Positions 45,005 to 53,897 of a DNA stretch of 64,000 bases are shown one piece after another. This DNA comes from Pseudomonadales bacterium (GTDB taxonomy: Bacteria; Pseudomonadota; Gammaproteobacteria; Pseudomonadales; IMCC2047). Below the pieces are notes generated by a model. It made no database searches. It was not told where the DNA came from and saw only the letters and a list, made by a program, of their open reading frames with translations. The DNA lies in assembly GCA_024234615.1 (NCBI GenBank), contig JACKNY010000001.1:1082501-1146500 (forward strand), in the 5' to 3' direction. A program made the position numbers and the translations under genes. The first letter of the stretch is position 1. Every line of letters starts with the position of its first letter.

Positions 45005-47758
45005 ATGAAAAATTGTAGAGCTTTGCATAAGTATATGCTGTTGTTTATTTTTTTAGGCATTGCTGGCTGTGGGGCTGACTACACAGATATTGAACATATT
45101 GAAAGGGCAAAGGATTTTCAAGATAAGGGCGATTTGGTGAGCGCGATAATTGAATTAAAAAATGCTGCTAATAAGAACCCTAATAATCCTGAAGCAAGGT
45201 TGCTTTTGGGAAGAATTTATCTGTTAAACGGAAGTGCGGATGTAGCCGAAAAAGAATTGGCACGTGCCATTGAACTTGGGATTAACGATCCACAAGTCGA
45301 ACTCGATTTATTTGAAAGTATCTATATTCGAGGAGATTTCAATAAAATTATTAGTGACTTAGATCTGAATAAGTATGCTAACGAAAGAAATTTGAGTCGT
45401 GCTCAAGCCTTGCTAGGTAACGCTTATTTGGAGCAAGGTAATCTAGAGTTGTCACGCTCATTATTAGAAAAATCCGTTGCGCTACAAGATAACCCTAGTG
45501 CCCGTGCTGGTTTAATAAAAATTAAAATACTCCATGGAGGAGGAGATGAAACTTTAGTTAACCTAAATAAAGCCCTGGCTTCATTCCCTAAGAGTTTCGA
45601 TTTGAACTTAGTGGCGGGTGATTACTACCTGAATATAAAGGATTTCGATAGAGCGATAGAGTATTACAGTAAAGCAATAGACATCAGAGAGAATGTAAAT
45701 GTCATTTTAAGGAGAGCCGATTTATATATCACAATCGGAAAGAGTCAACTTGCTCAAGTTGATGTAGACAGTGTTTTGCAATTGGAGAAAGGACATCCGC
45801 TGGCAAATTTTATTAAAGGAAAAATTAGCTATCAACAAAAACAGTTTGACGAAGCAAAGAATCACTTCGAGCAGGTGTTAAATGCACTACCGAATCACCT
45901 TCAATCTATTGCCTTGTTAGGAGTTGTTAACTTTAATCTTGAGAACTTTGAACAGGCGGTTAATACTTTGGAAAAATACCAGCACCAAGCGCCTGGAAAT
46001 CCTGATATTGAGCGATTGCTGGCGGAGTCCTATATTCGTTTAGGTAACGGAGAGTTAGCGATAAGGTTGCTTGAAAATCTTGCCGTAAAAAATGCAGAGG
46101 ATCCCGGCCTTTACCAAATGCTTGGGGATGCCTACTTACTAAACTCTGATCTAACGAAAGCCAAGCAGAATCTATCTTATGCGAATGAGCTGAATCCAAG
46201 CGAAGCAGCTTCTGTCAATCAATTAGCGATTCTGAATATTCTAACTGGTGAGAGCCAGGTGGCCGCAAAAAGTCTAGAGCAAGAATTACAAGGAACCCAA
46301 GTAAATAAACAAGGGGAAATTTTATTAATTTGGGCATTAGTGCGAAGTGGACAATTCGATAAAGCAATGGAGTACGCTAGGTTAGGTTTAGAAAAGGAGC
46401 CTGAAGATGCTCAGCGTTTATTCATTCGAGGAGTGATTCATCAGCATAATGCCGATATTGAGCAAGCCAAATCAGATTTTAATGAAGCACTGACTAAGGA
46501 TAAAGAATTTATCCTTAGTCGCATAGGACTGGCCGAAATTGCAGTGCAGGAAAAACAATACGCCGAAGCCGAAAACCAATTTAAACAGGTGTTATCTGTT
46601 AAGCCTAGCCATTTGGGGAGCATAATGGGACTAGCCTTAATTGGTGATATGCGAGGGGATGCAGCTTCTACAGTGACTTGGTTACAGAAGGCACGTGAAC
46701 TTGTGCCAAACGCATCTGAGCCAGTTGAAGCGTTGATTAATATATATATTAATAATGGAGAACCGGACCGGGCGATAAATATTGCCCAACAATATGAGAA
46801 TAACAATAAAAAGTCTCAAAAAGGAATTATTCTCAGTGCTAAAGCGCTATTAGCAGGTGGCAATTTATTGGGTGTTGAGGATAAGCTCAGACATTATCTG
46901 GAGCTCTATCCACAGGATATTGGAACTCGCTTGTTTCTGGTTGAAGTGTTGAGTAAGCAGCCAGATATCACTGCAGCAATGCGCGAGATAGATAACCTTA
47001 TAAGACAAAATGGGGATGCTCCACTATTGGCGGCTGTCAAAGTACGCCTGCTTTTGCAAGCGAATCAAGTTAAGGATGCGAAAGAAATAATAAGAAGTTT
47101 GGCGGGCTCATCTATTTCGAAAGCCGTTTACCATGAGCTAAGTGGCGATATAGCATTACGGGAAAATACAATAGAAAAAGCTTTTAGCCTTTATAAGCAG
47201 GCATATAGTGCGTCGGAAAACTATGGTCTGCTCAGGAAACTCTCAATTCTGGCCCTTAACCTCAATCAGACAAAGGATATAGATAATCAGTTACAGAACT
47301 ATATTTCAAAAAATCCCAATCATTTTGATGCGCGTATATTACGAGCGTCATTCTTGGAAAAGCAAAGTAGAGTTGCAGACGCTAAAAATGAATACCATAA
47401 AGTACTCGAAGCGGATAAAAATAACTTAGCTGCGTTAAATAATTTAGCCAATCTTCATGTGTCTGTGGGTGAATTTAAAGAAGCCCTAAATTTTGCTGAA
47501 AGAGCCTATAAATTACGAGGTGCGAGTCCGGAAGTAATGGATACCTATGGTTGGGCTTTAGTACAAAATGAGCAGTTGGAGAAAGGTTTGGAACTTCTAA
47601 AAAAAGCTTTTGAAAATCTGCCAGACAATCAAGAGATCGCTTATCATATTGCGGTGGTTCTTAATCGACTAGGTAAACAGACTGAGTTGAAAGATGTTGT
47701 AGCAAAAATCACGAACCCTGTTTATCAGAAATTGCTTAAAAGCGAAGGAATAAAATAG
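45005..47758 (+). CDS. prsT: PEP-CTERM system TPR-repeat lipoprotein PrsT
   Basis: 917 aa from the ATG at 45005 (a GTG three bases earlier is possible). A lipoprotein signal with lipobox GIAGC near residue 23 is followed by about twenty tetratricopeptide repeats across the whole length (for example DFDRAIEYYSKAIDI and QFDKAMEYARLGLEK). It matches PrsT, a large TPR lipoprotein that accompanies PrsK/PrsR in exosortase-A genomes and is thought to help in polysaccharide or protein export assembly. Confidence 0.9.
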   Translation: MKNCRALHKYMLLFIFLGIAGCGADYTDIEHIERAKDFQDKGDLVSAIIELKNAANKNPNNPEARLLLGRIYLLNGSADVAEKELARAIELGINDPQVELDLFESIYIRGDFNKIISDLDLNKYANERNLSRAQALLGNAYLEQGNLELSRSLLEKSVALQDNPSARAGLIKIKILHGGGDETLVNLNKALASFPKSFDLNLVAGDYYLNIKDFDRAIEYYSKAIDIRENVNVILRRADLYITIGKSQLAQVDVDSVLQLEKGHPLANFIKGKISYQQKQFDEAKNHFEQVLNALPNHLQSIALLGVVNFNLENFEQAVNTLEKYQHQAPGNPDIERLLAESYIRLGNGELAIRLLENLAVKNAEDPGLYQMLGDAYLLNSDLTKAKQNLSYANELNPSEAASVNQLAILNILTGESQVAAKSLEQELQGTQVNKQGEILLIWALVRSGQFDKAMEYARLGLEKEPEDAQRLFIRGVIHQHNADIEQAKSDFNEALTKDKEFILSRIGLAEIAVQEKQYAEAENQFKQVLSVKPSHLGSIMGLALIGDMRGDAASTVTWLQKARELVPNASEPVEALINIYINNGEPDRAINIAQQYENNNKKSQKGIILSAKALLAGGNLLGVEDKLRHYLELYPQDIGTRLFLVEVLSKQPDITAAMREIDNLIRQNGDAPLLAAVKVRLLLQANQVKDAKEIIRSLAGSSISKAVYHELSGDIALRENTIEKAFSLYKQAYSASENYGLLRKLSILALNLNQTKDIDNQLQNYISKNPNHFDARILRASFLEKQSRVADAKNEYHKVLEADKNNLAALNNLANLHVSVGEFKEALNFAERAYKLRGASPEVMDTYGWALVQNEQLEKGLELLKKAFENLPDNQEIAYHIAVVLNRLGKQTELKDVVAKITNPVYQKLLKSEGIK

Positions 47759-47851
47759 AAGCGTCGGGTTTTTTTACACTTTTTTTTGGGTAATGAAATG
47801 ATTTATATTTTAAATATTGTAAGTTGCTGAAAATTAAAGAATATATATTTT

Positions 47852-47867
47852 TGGCACAGGCCGTGCA
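47852..47867 (+). promoter_or_regulatory. Sigma-54 (-24/-12) promoter of the PEP-CTERM gene
   Basis: TGGCAC-N5-GTGCA with exactly 10 bases between the GG and GC dinucleotides, 84 bp before the start codon of the PEP-CTERM protein. The -24 half is a perfect match and the -12 half differs by one base from TTGCA. PrsR, a sigma-54 activator, is encoded 8 kb upstream. Confidence 0.8.
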
Positions 47868-47950
47868 TTATGTTCATCGACAGTTATTTATTTGATATGT
47901 TAACTAAAGTTTAAAATTTGATTTTTAGAACAGTGAAAAGGATGAAGACA

Positions 47951-48763
47951 ATGAAAAAATTAGTATTAGCAAGTGCAATAGCTGCCGGATTAGGTCTCGC
48001 CAATAGCGCGTCGGCTATTAATCTGGGTGGTATTGAAACTCCTGGGGGCGTCCATTTTGAGGTGGCGTCAATTTATGAAAATACAGTCGCTAATATTGGG
48101 GATGTGTTAACTGGCTATGGCGAAGTTACACAGATTAACGGCAACGGAAATTTTTGTGCTGCTGGCCCATTCCTATGTGAGTTGACCTATACCTTCGGTG
48201 GCTTTACTGTTGCTCAGATTTTACCAACAGAAGTAGTATTTACCGGTGGTTGGGTGAATTTCTATGTGGGCACCGGTGCAACTAATGACTTTAATCCTTT
48301 TACCAGCGCGTCTCAGGCTGAAGATATCGCCGAAGCTAGCAATGGAGCACTCTGGTTAACTCTGGCAGGGCATCCTAATTTGGTATTGACTAACAATTTT
48401 GGTTTTCAAAATGCGGCCTTGGTTGGAACGGGTAATCAAATTGGTAGCGGCGGTAATGACGTTGGTACAGGCACAGGATTGTTTGATGTTGATTTTACCG
48501 GTTTGGCAAATGGGAATACTGCTGGTGCTGGAGCAATAGCTAACGGTAACTTCGATACTGATGGTTTGAATGATAATATTGGTGGAACTGCCGACTTCAC
48601 ATTTACTTCGTCTTTTGGTACTGCAGTACCCCCTCCTCATGGACAAACTGCTTTAGGCGGCAGTGCTGACGTAAGAGGAAAAGTAATTCCTGAGCCAGCA
48701 ACGCTTGGTCTGTTGGGATTAGGTCTGTTAGGTTTAGGTGCAGCACGTCGCCGTAAGGTTTAA
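47951..48763 (+). CDS. PEP-CTERM sorting-domain protein (exosortase substrate)
   Basis: 270 aa. The ATG at 47951 (MKKLVLASAIAAGLGLANSASA) is preferred over upstream in-frame codons because of its AAAAGGA site. Sec signal peptide, a Gly/Asn/Thr-rich mature region of low complexity with few charged residues, and a C-terminal PEP-CTERM tail: PEP at about 247-249, a hydrophobic helix LGLLGLGLLGLGA and the basic end ARRRKV. Exosortase A removes this tail and the protein is exported, probably to the biofilm matrix. A terminator follows. Confidence 0.93.
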   Translation: MKKLVLASAIAAGLGLANSASAINLGGIETPGGVHFEVASIYENTVANIGDVLTGYGEVTQINGNGNFCAAGPFLCELTYTFGGFTVAQILPTEVVFTGGWVNFYVGTGATNDFNPFTSASQAEDIAEASNGALWLTLAGHPNLVLTNNFGFQNAALVGTGNQIGSGGNDVGTGTGLFDVDFTGLANGNTAGAGAIANGNFDTDGLNDNIGGTADFTFTSSFGTAVPPPHGQTALGGSADVRGKVIPEPATLGLLGLGLLGLGAARRRKV

Positions 48764-48802
48764 ACAACCTACCGGTTGAACGATCTTCATCCATTAAGAA
48801 GA

Positions 48803-48831
48803 GAGCTTGCCAATTGGCAGGCTCTTTTTTT
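48803..48831 (+). terminator. Rho-independent terminator after the PEP-CTERM gene
   Basis: The stem GAGCTTGCC (48803-48811) pairs with GGCAGGCTC (48816-48824, one G-T pair), with a 4-nt loop, then seven T residues to 48831. Confidence 0.9.
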
Positions 48832-48970
48832 AGTTCTTATAGCGCAGTAAACTACGGATTTCCTATCTTCGATTGTTACCATTTCGCGCTCTCAAGTTTT
48901 CTCACTAAAAAGAAAAGAGTATGTTCGCTTCTGGAGCATATGAAAGATCTAAACCTGAGTTTTGGGTTGT

Positions 48971-50935
48971 TTAATTGCCGATGAGTCTTTCAAGACTGAG
49001 TCTAACCGAGCGACTTACTTGAAGTTGCGATTTCGGATAACCGACACGGCCTAAAAAAAGTGCATTAGATGCTTCCTGGTGTAGCTGTTTGCGTAGTGAC
49101 TTATCCAGTTGCTGGGCTTTATGTAAAGTTTTATTGTCAGAGTTAAAAATTTTCGGTGAGAGAGACCTGTTGGCAAAGCATAACGGCGCTAGTCCAGGTT
49201 GTATTGCTAAGCCCAGTTTAGTAGCCGTTAACCAAAAGCGCTGTAGCGAAGCACCCATGGAGAGTAGATTAGTAGTAGACTTGTCAGTCTTTGGCGCAAG
49301 AGTGACGGCAAAGTGCGCAGCACAGTTTAGGCCGGGTAAAACGTCCATCTGTAATCTTGCAGTGAGGGTCGCGCCGAGATAGTTGTTCATGAAATTAATG
49401 CGCTCCCATTTCTCCATCGCCCATTTCATGAGAAATAGCGTTGCGCGATCTAGACCAAGTGCACTGGCGGGTACTCCAGAAGGACTTTGTTTTGAAGTCC
49501 AATCTATAATATTTGTGTGGACGGCGTAACAGGACTTTAAGCGCAACCTTATATCTGTTGCTAGCGTGTTTAGCTTTACCATGTTCCAGCGCTCGTTTAG
49601 TGTTTCATACCAGTGGATGCTAAGTTGAGGATGCAGCGTGTCGGTAAGCAATGCGATAGTTTTTTTGCTCAGCTTTTGTCGTTTATAAGAGCAACGGTTT
49701 ACAGAGCGTGTTTTGATGAAGGCAAACAGGTTATCGGGTTGGATTGTTGGATCACTTTCTAATACACATTGAATAACCAGCTGTGTGCTATTGGGTCTAT
49801 CTACATCATAGTTAAGTTTTAGTCCAAATCGACTGGCTGCAATACCAATGGTTTCCAGCAGCATTCCTGTGCTGATGAGCGTGGGTTCTCCGTCGTTATA
49901 TTCGTAGGGGTTATCATTATCGATTTCAACGTTGATTTGAAAATTGTGCTCGTTAATTATCGTGAAACACCAAGGTTGACTGTTATCCCCACTGGGTGTC
50001 CATCGGGCTGAATCGAGTATTTTTTCAATGGTCGATTGAGGCTGAAACGCTGTTGCTGATGAATCCCTGAGTGCTTCGCCGAATTTTTTACGGCCTATGA
50101 TTAGAGATAGTTGCTGTATGGGGTGGTTGTTTCCCCAGGGGCGATACGTTCTTTTCAGTTGATTACTATAAGCATCCACCTGCATACCCCAAGGTGCGGC
50201 GATGGGCTCACCTCGGTGCAAAAGAATTTTTAATGCTTCCGTTCCAGCAACACCAGCGCATAGCTCTATGGCTAACGGAGTTGAAGGGCCTTTTTTATTG
50301 GGAATATCGACCGCCTGTGGATAGACTAAATAACGGTTTTGCAGTCTTGCGGGCGCCAGCCCCACGAGAAAGCGTATCAACTGTTCGGTTTCATCATGTC
50401 CTTCCAGCTTAAAATAATCTTCAAAGCTCATCTTGCCGGGTAAAAAGCCTAGATAGGCGCAACCCATCCCCAGCGGTGCTGCTGTAATAGCAGGAATATC
50501 TTTTTCCGCACATTTTGAGAACAGTAGACGACGGGCTTTAATTGAAAAGAAATCTAAGCTATCTACATAGAGGTCAACATCCTGTAAAAACTCATCCACA
50601 TTCTTTTCATTAATGCCGGTGTCAAAACCTCGAATTTCCAGTTCTGGATTTATGTCTGTGGCTAGAGCAGCTAACACCGTCATTTTTGGCTGCTCTACGG
50701 TAGACATAGCAGCGCCAAATTGGCGATTAAAATTTTCGATGCCAAATTTATCAAAATCCGAAATGTTGAATTTACCAACACCCAGCCGAGTTAAGGTTAT
50801 TAGATGACTGCCACCAACGCCACCTAGACCGGCAATCGCAACACGCCTACATCTAAGGATTTGCTGTTCATCTGGAGTGACCCAGCCAGTATTTCGGGAG
50901 AATGCTTGTCGATACTTAAAAGTATTTTCGGTCAT
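48971..50935 (-). CDS. E1-like (ThiF/MoeB) adenylation domain fused to a nitroreductase domain
   Basis: 654 aa. Residues 1-280 form an E1-like ATP-dependent adenylation domain: GLGGVGGSH from 36, ISDFDKF near 58 and ENFNRQ at 67-72. The CXXC zinc pairs of ThiF/MoeB are not seen. Residues from about 302 to 600 look like an FMN nitroreductase (ARWTPSGDNSQPWCF at 310-324). Such fusions are known in mycobacteria (Rv1355c type) without a clear function. It diverges from the exosortase-associated acyltransferase genes. It may activate and reduce or oxidise a small acyl-amino acid or peptide product; this is inference. Confidence 0.8.
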   Translation of the reverse strand: MTENTFKYRQAFSRNTGWVTPDEQQILRCRRVAIAGLGGVGGSHLITLTRLGVGKFNISDFDKFGIENFNRQFGAAMSTVEQPKMTVLAALATDINPELEIRGFDTGINEKNVDEFLQDVDLYVDSLDFFSIKARRLLFSKCAEKDIPAITAAPLGMGCAYLGFLPGKMSFEDYFKLEGHDETEQLIRFLVGLAPARLQNRYLVYPQAVDIPNKKGPSTPLAIELCAGVAGTEALKILLHRGEPIAAPWGMQVDAYSNQLKRTYRPWGNNHPIQQLSLIIGRKKFGEALRDSSATAFQPQSTIEKILDSARWTPSGDNSQPWCFTIINEHNFQINVEIDNDNPYEYNDGEPTLISTGMLLETIGIAASRFGLKLNYDVDRPNSTQLVIQCVLESDPTIQPDNLFAFIKTRSVNRCSYKRQKLSKKTIALLTDTLHPQLSIHWYETLNERWNMVKLNTLATDIRLRLKSCYAVHTNIIDWTSKQSPSGVPASALGLDRATLFLMKWAMEKWERINFMNNYLGATLTARLQMDVLPGLNCAAHFAVTLAPKTDKSTTNLLSMGASLQRFWLTATKLGLAIQPGLAPLCFANRSLSPKIFNSDNKTLHKAQQLDKSLRKQLHQEASNALFLGRVGYPKSQLQVSRSVRLSLERLIGN

Positions 50936-51104
50936 TTATCTTGTCTTTGAGGCGTGTCATTGATTGTTAATAAGTATTGCATAAAATAAGAATATTAATA
51001 GGATTACCTTATGGCTAGCGTGCCTTCTTTTGTCGTCTTACATATTGTCAGCATTATTTACAATTGTTCTTTGCGAGATACCTAACACATTGATTTTATT
51101 GAGA

Positions 51105-51120
51105 AGGAACAAATATTGCA
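51105..51120 (+). promoter_or_regulatory. Possible sigma-54 promoter before first acyltransferase gene
   Basis: AGGAAC-N5-TTGCA with GG-N10-GC spacing, 65 bp upstream of the start. The -12 half is perfect, the -24 half has only the GG and AC of the consensus. Chance matches of the bare GG-N10-GC pattern are common, so support is modest. Confidence 0.35.
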
Positions 51121-51185
51121 TTGAATTAGTGCTACAGGTAGCATAGCATGTTTGCAGGGTAAGTCATTTTTGTGGGGGAGAAGAC

Positions 51186-52010
51186 TTGGATGATATAAAT
51201 AAAAAATTTAGCAGTGTCTTCGAAATTGTTCGAGCTAATTCGCCCACTCTGTTAGACCAGGCCCTGCGACTTCGCCATCAAGTATATTGCGTTGAAAATC
51301 AATATGAAGCCCCTTCCTCCTGTGGTGAAGATATTGAATTCGATAAATTTGATCTGTTTTCTGCGCATTCAATTATTAGGCACCGTTTAACGGGTCAGTT
51401 AACAGCTAATGTGCGCCTTGTCCTGCCTCGTTCAGATCAAGCCGATTTCCATTTTCCGATCCAAGAGCTGGTTTCACCAAGTCTTATTGGTGATGAGATC
51501 GGGAGGGGATTTGAAGACAAATCAAAGTTTGCTGAGATATCTCGTTTTTGCGTCTCTAAAGAGTTTAAAAACTGTTTGGTGCAGCAGGAGAATGGGATGC
51601 GCAAGGATTTGTCGGTCAACCCACAGTTGGATTTTTTGGAAGATGGTAGTGATCACCAGCGCTCTACATCACGGCTGGATGTTACCGATGGTTGTCGGCT
51701 TTTGCCGCATATTACGGTCGCCCTATTCGCAGCAATTTTTAAAATGAGCGCGGAAGAGGGTGTTGAGAATTGGTTTGCTGTAATGGAACCTCCGTTGTTA
51801 AGATTTTTGAGTCGTTACGGTATTAAGTTTACGCCGCTTGGAGATGTTATTTCCCATAGGGGCTTGCGCCAACCTTGCTATGCTAATGCCGATGAGGTTG
51901 CTTTAGGCATCTGGCAGAAGCGTCCAGATATTTGGCGCTTTGTAACGAAAAACGGTGAGGTGTGGCCACTGATGCCATACCTGGATACGGAAAAGGTTTT
52001 GGCAGGTTAA
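51186..52010 (+). CDS. PEP-CTERM/exosortase-associated acyltransferase (first copy)
   Basis: 274 aa, TTG start at 51186 with a GGGGGAG site; there is no nearby in-frame ATG. Member of the exosortase-associated acyltransferase family (TIGR03694), a GNAT-like fold related to N-acyl amino acid and N-acyl homoserine lactone synthases. Family pattern: LDQALRLRHQVYCVENQYEAP, EDIEFDKFDLFSAHSIIRH, then ANVRLVLP and EISRFCVS. It probably transfers a fatty acyl group to an amino acid. A paralogue lies convergently 66 bp downstream. Confidence 0.88.
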   Translation: MDDINKKFSSVFEIVRANSPTLLDQALRLRHQVYCVENQYEAPSSCGEDIEFDKFDLFSAHSIIRHRLTGQLTANVRLVLPRSDQADFHFPIQELVSPSLIGDEIGRGFEDKSKFAEISRFCVSKEFKNCLVQQENGMRKDLSVNPQLDFLEDGSDHQRSTSRLDVTDGCRLLPHITVALFAAIFKMSAEEGVENWFAVMEPPLLRFLSRYGIKFTPLGDVISHRGLRQPCYANADEVALGIWQKRPDIWRFVTKNGEVWPLMPYLDTEKVLAG

Positions 52011-52075
52011 TTGCGCTTTAAGGTTAGTCTTTGTTGTTCCGCTTTAATTATTCAGCTTAAAAGGTTCGCTTTCGC

Positions 52076-52885
52076 TTAACCGGTGAGTCGGTTATATGTG
52101 GGTGGTGGGGAATCTAGTTGGCGGGCTACCTCTTCTTTTAGATAGTAAAACAGCCCCATAATTTCAGGTTTTAGATTTTTAGCGAGCATACTCTGCGAAA
52201 TGTAGAAAGGTGCCCGTTTTCCATGGTAGTCGGTCACGTCACCAGCTTGTTCAAATTTAATACCCACTCGCGCCATACTACGAGCCAGTCGAGGCTCGAC
52301 CATCACAAATGCATAATCCAGTTGACGGTGAACAAAAAGAGCGGCGCAAGTCAGGTAAAGGCCAACGGAAATATAAGGGAACAAACGTTTTTCGTTGGCT
52401 TTGCTAGTGCTTTCAACGGCATCCACTATATAAGGCTTGCCAGATTCTCCGACCCTTTTTCTAAAACGTGCGGGAACGGCCAGACGGGATACCTCTCCGA
52501 AATTACCACGTTGTAATTTGGCAGGGTCAATAATTCGCCTATTAAAGGCGCTCAGGCAATATTTTTCGAAAGGAAGCATAAGGCTAGTATTTTCTGCTGG
52601 GGGAATCACAAACCTGACGGTGCCAGCAAATTCGCCAGACCGTTTATGCCTTAATAGGAAATGATGAGAGTAAGCGTCGAACTCGTCTTTTTCCACGTCT
52701 TTGGGACAACCTTCTTCGAGTTTTAACTCTTCACAAAATACATCATATCGAATTTTATAAACGGCGCTAAGCAATGCAGCCGTATTTGCGTAAACAACAT
52801 CAAAATAGCTGCTGAAGTTTTCAACAATATTTTCGCATTGCTGTTGTGGTGGTGGAGTGTTTGATTGCTGCAATTGCATTTGCAT
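52076..52885 (-). CDS. PEP-CTERM/exosortase-associated acyltransferase (second copy)
   Basis: 269 aa. Same family as the preceding gene: LLSAVYKIRYDVFCEELKLEEG, EKDEFDAYSHHFLLRH, GTVRFVIP, GEVSRLAVPARF, and the C-terminal KFEQAGDVTDYHGKRAPFYI region. The two proteins match in layout but are clearly diverged, so this is an old duplication or separate acquisition. It diverges from the EPS operon, sharing the 217-bp region that holds a possible sigma-54 site in the other direction. Confidence 0.88.
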   Translation of the reverse strand: MQMQLQQSNTPPPQQQCENIVENFSSYFDVVYANTAALLSAVYKIRYDVFCEELKLEEGCPKDVEKDEFDAYSHHFLLRHKRSGEFAGTVRFVIPPAENTSLMLPFEKYCLSAFNRRIIDPAKLQRGNFGEVSRLAVPARFRKRVGESGKPYIVDAVESTSKANEKRLFPYISVGLYLTCAALFVHRQLDYAFVMVEPRLARSMARVGIKFEQAGDVTDYHGKRAPFYISQSMLAKNLKPEIMGLFYYLKEEVARQLDSPPPTYNRLTG

Positions 52886-53028
52886 GCCTGAAGAATAATT
52901 GGCTGTGATTAACAGTTAGTATAGAAGAAATTGCTTTTTACGCTATTTTTACAAGGAATTTGTCATTTTTCGATTATGCAGGCTATAGTAATGATGCGTT
53001 GGCATGTTTATAGAATTACTTGCATGCA

Positions 53029-53044
53029 TGGCTTATCATGTGCG
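53029..53044 (+). promoter_or_regulatory. Possible sigma-54 promoter of the EPS operon
   Basis: TGGCTT-N5-GTGCG with 10 bases between GG and GC, 58 bp before the start of the export lipoprotein gene. It resembles the stronger site at 47852 (TGGC and GTGC shared) but misses two bases in the -24 box. Candidate PrsR target. Confidence 0.5.
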
Positions 53045-53102
53045 AGCCAAATTGAAAATTTCGAGTGGCCTCAAAGGTGGACTTAATTAAGGTGGATAGC
53101 AA

Positions 53103-53756
53103 ATGAATAAATGTGGAAAATTTCTTATAAATAGAAGTGGCGTCATTCTCGCTTACATGCTGGCATTGCTGCTTGTTAGTGGTTGCGCTTCACATACAAT
53201 GGATTTGCCTTCGGCGACACCGAAACAACCCGTCACAACCTCGCCTAGTGATTATACCTATCTGATTGGTCCGGGTGATTCGGTTAATATCTTCGTATGG
53301 CGAAATCCTGAGGTTTCAAATTCCGTCACTGTGCGCCCAGATGGAAAAATCACAACGCCTCTGGTTGAAGAGCTGGACGCTAGTGGTAAAACGCCGGCCC
53401 AGTTAGCCAGAGATATTGAGAAGGTTTTAGCTGAATATATTAAAGAACCCATTGTGACTGTCATGGTCGGCGGATTCATCGGGCCATACAGCGAGCAAAT
53501 TCGAATTATTGGTGAGGCCACAAATCCTCAAGCTATTCCTTATCGTGAAGATATGACGTTACTCGATGTGATGATAGCAGTGGGTGGTATTACTGATTTT
53601 GCGGCTGGTAATAAAGCGACTATCGTGCGTGTGGTGGGTGACCAGCAGAAGGAATATCGAGTCAAATTAAATCAGCTCGTGCGTGATGGCGATATATCGG
53701 CAAATGTGGACATGTTGCCAGGCGATATTTTGATTATTCCTGAATCTTTTTTCTAA
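53103..53756 (+). CDS. XrtA-system exopolysaccharide export lipoprotein (Wza/OPX-like)
   Basis: 217 aa. Lipobox LLVSGCAS near residue 28. The polysaccharide export (PES) domain starts with YLIGPGDSVNIFVWRNPE and VTVRPDGKITTPLVEEL, followed by a SLBB-like part (IIGEATNPQAIPYREDMTLLDVMIAVGGITDFA). It is short compared with Wza, as usual for exosortase-associated members. It forms the outer-membrane end of the EPS export route with the chain-length protein and barrel protein encoded next. ATG preceded by AAGGTGG. Confidence 0.92.
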   Translation: MNKCGKFLINRSGVILAYMLALLLVSGCASHTMDLPSATPKQPVTTSPSDYTYLIGPGDSVNIFVWRNPEVSNSVTVRPDGKITTPLVEELDASGKTPAQLARDIEKVLAEYIKEPIVTVMVGGFIGPYSEQIRIIGEATNPQAIPYREDMTLLDVMIAVGGITDFAAGNKATIVRVVGDQQKEYRVKLNQLVRDGDISANVDMLPGDILIIPESFF

Positions 53757-53897
53757 AATAAACTCAGCCCTATTTATCAGTAACAAACTTACTGTTTTTG
53801 GTCATTACTGAAGACATCGCAAAGCAATCCAGGTAAATACTGTTTCACAGATTACTTTGGGAAATAACGGAAGGTTGTAGAGGAAAGTTAATAGGAT

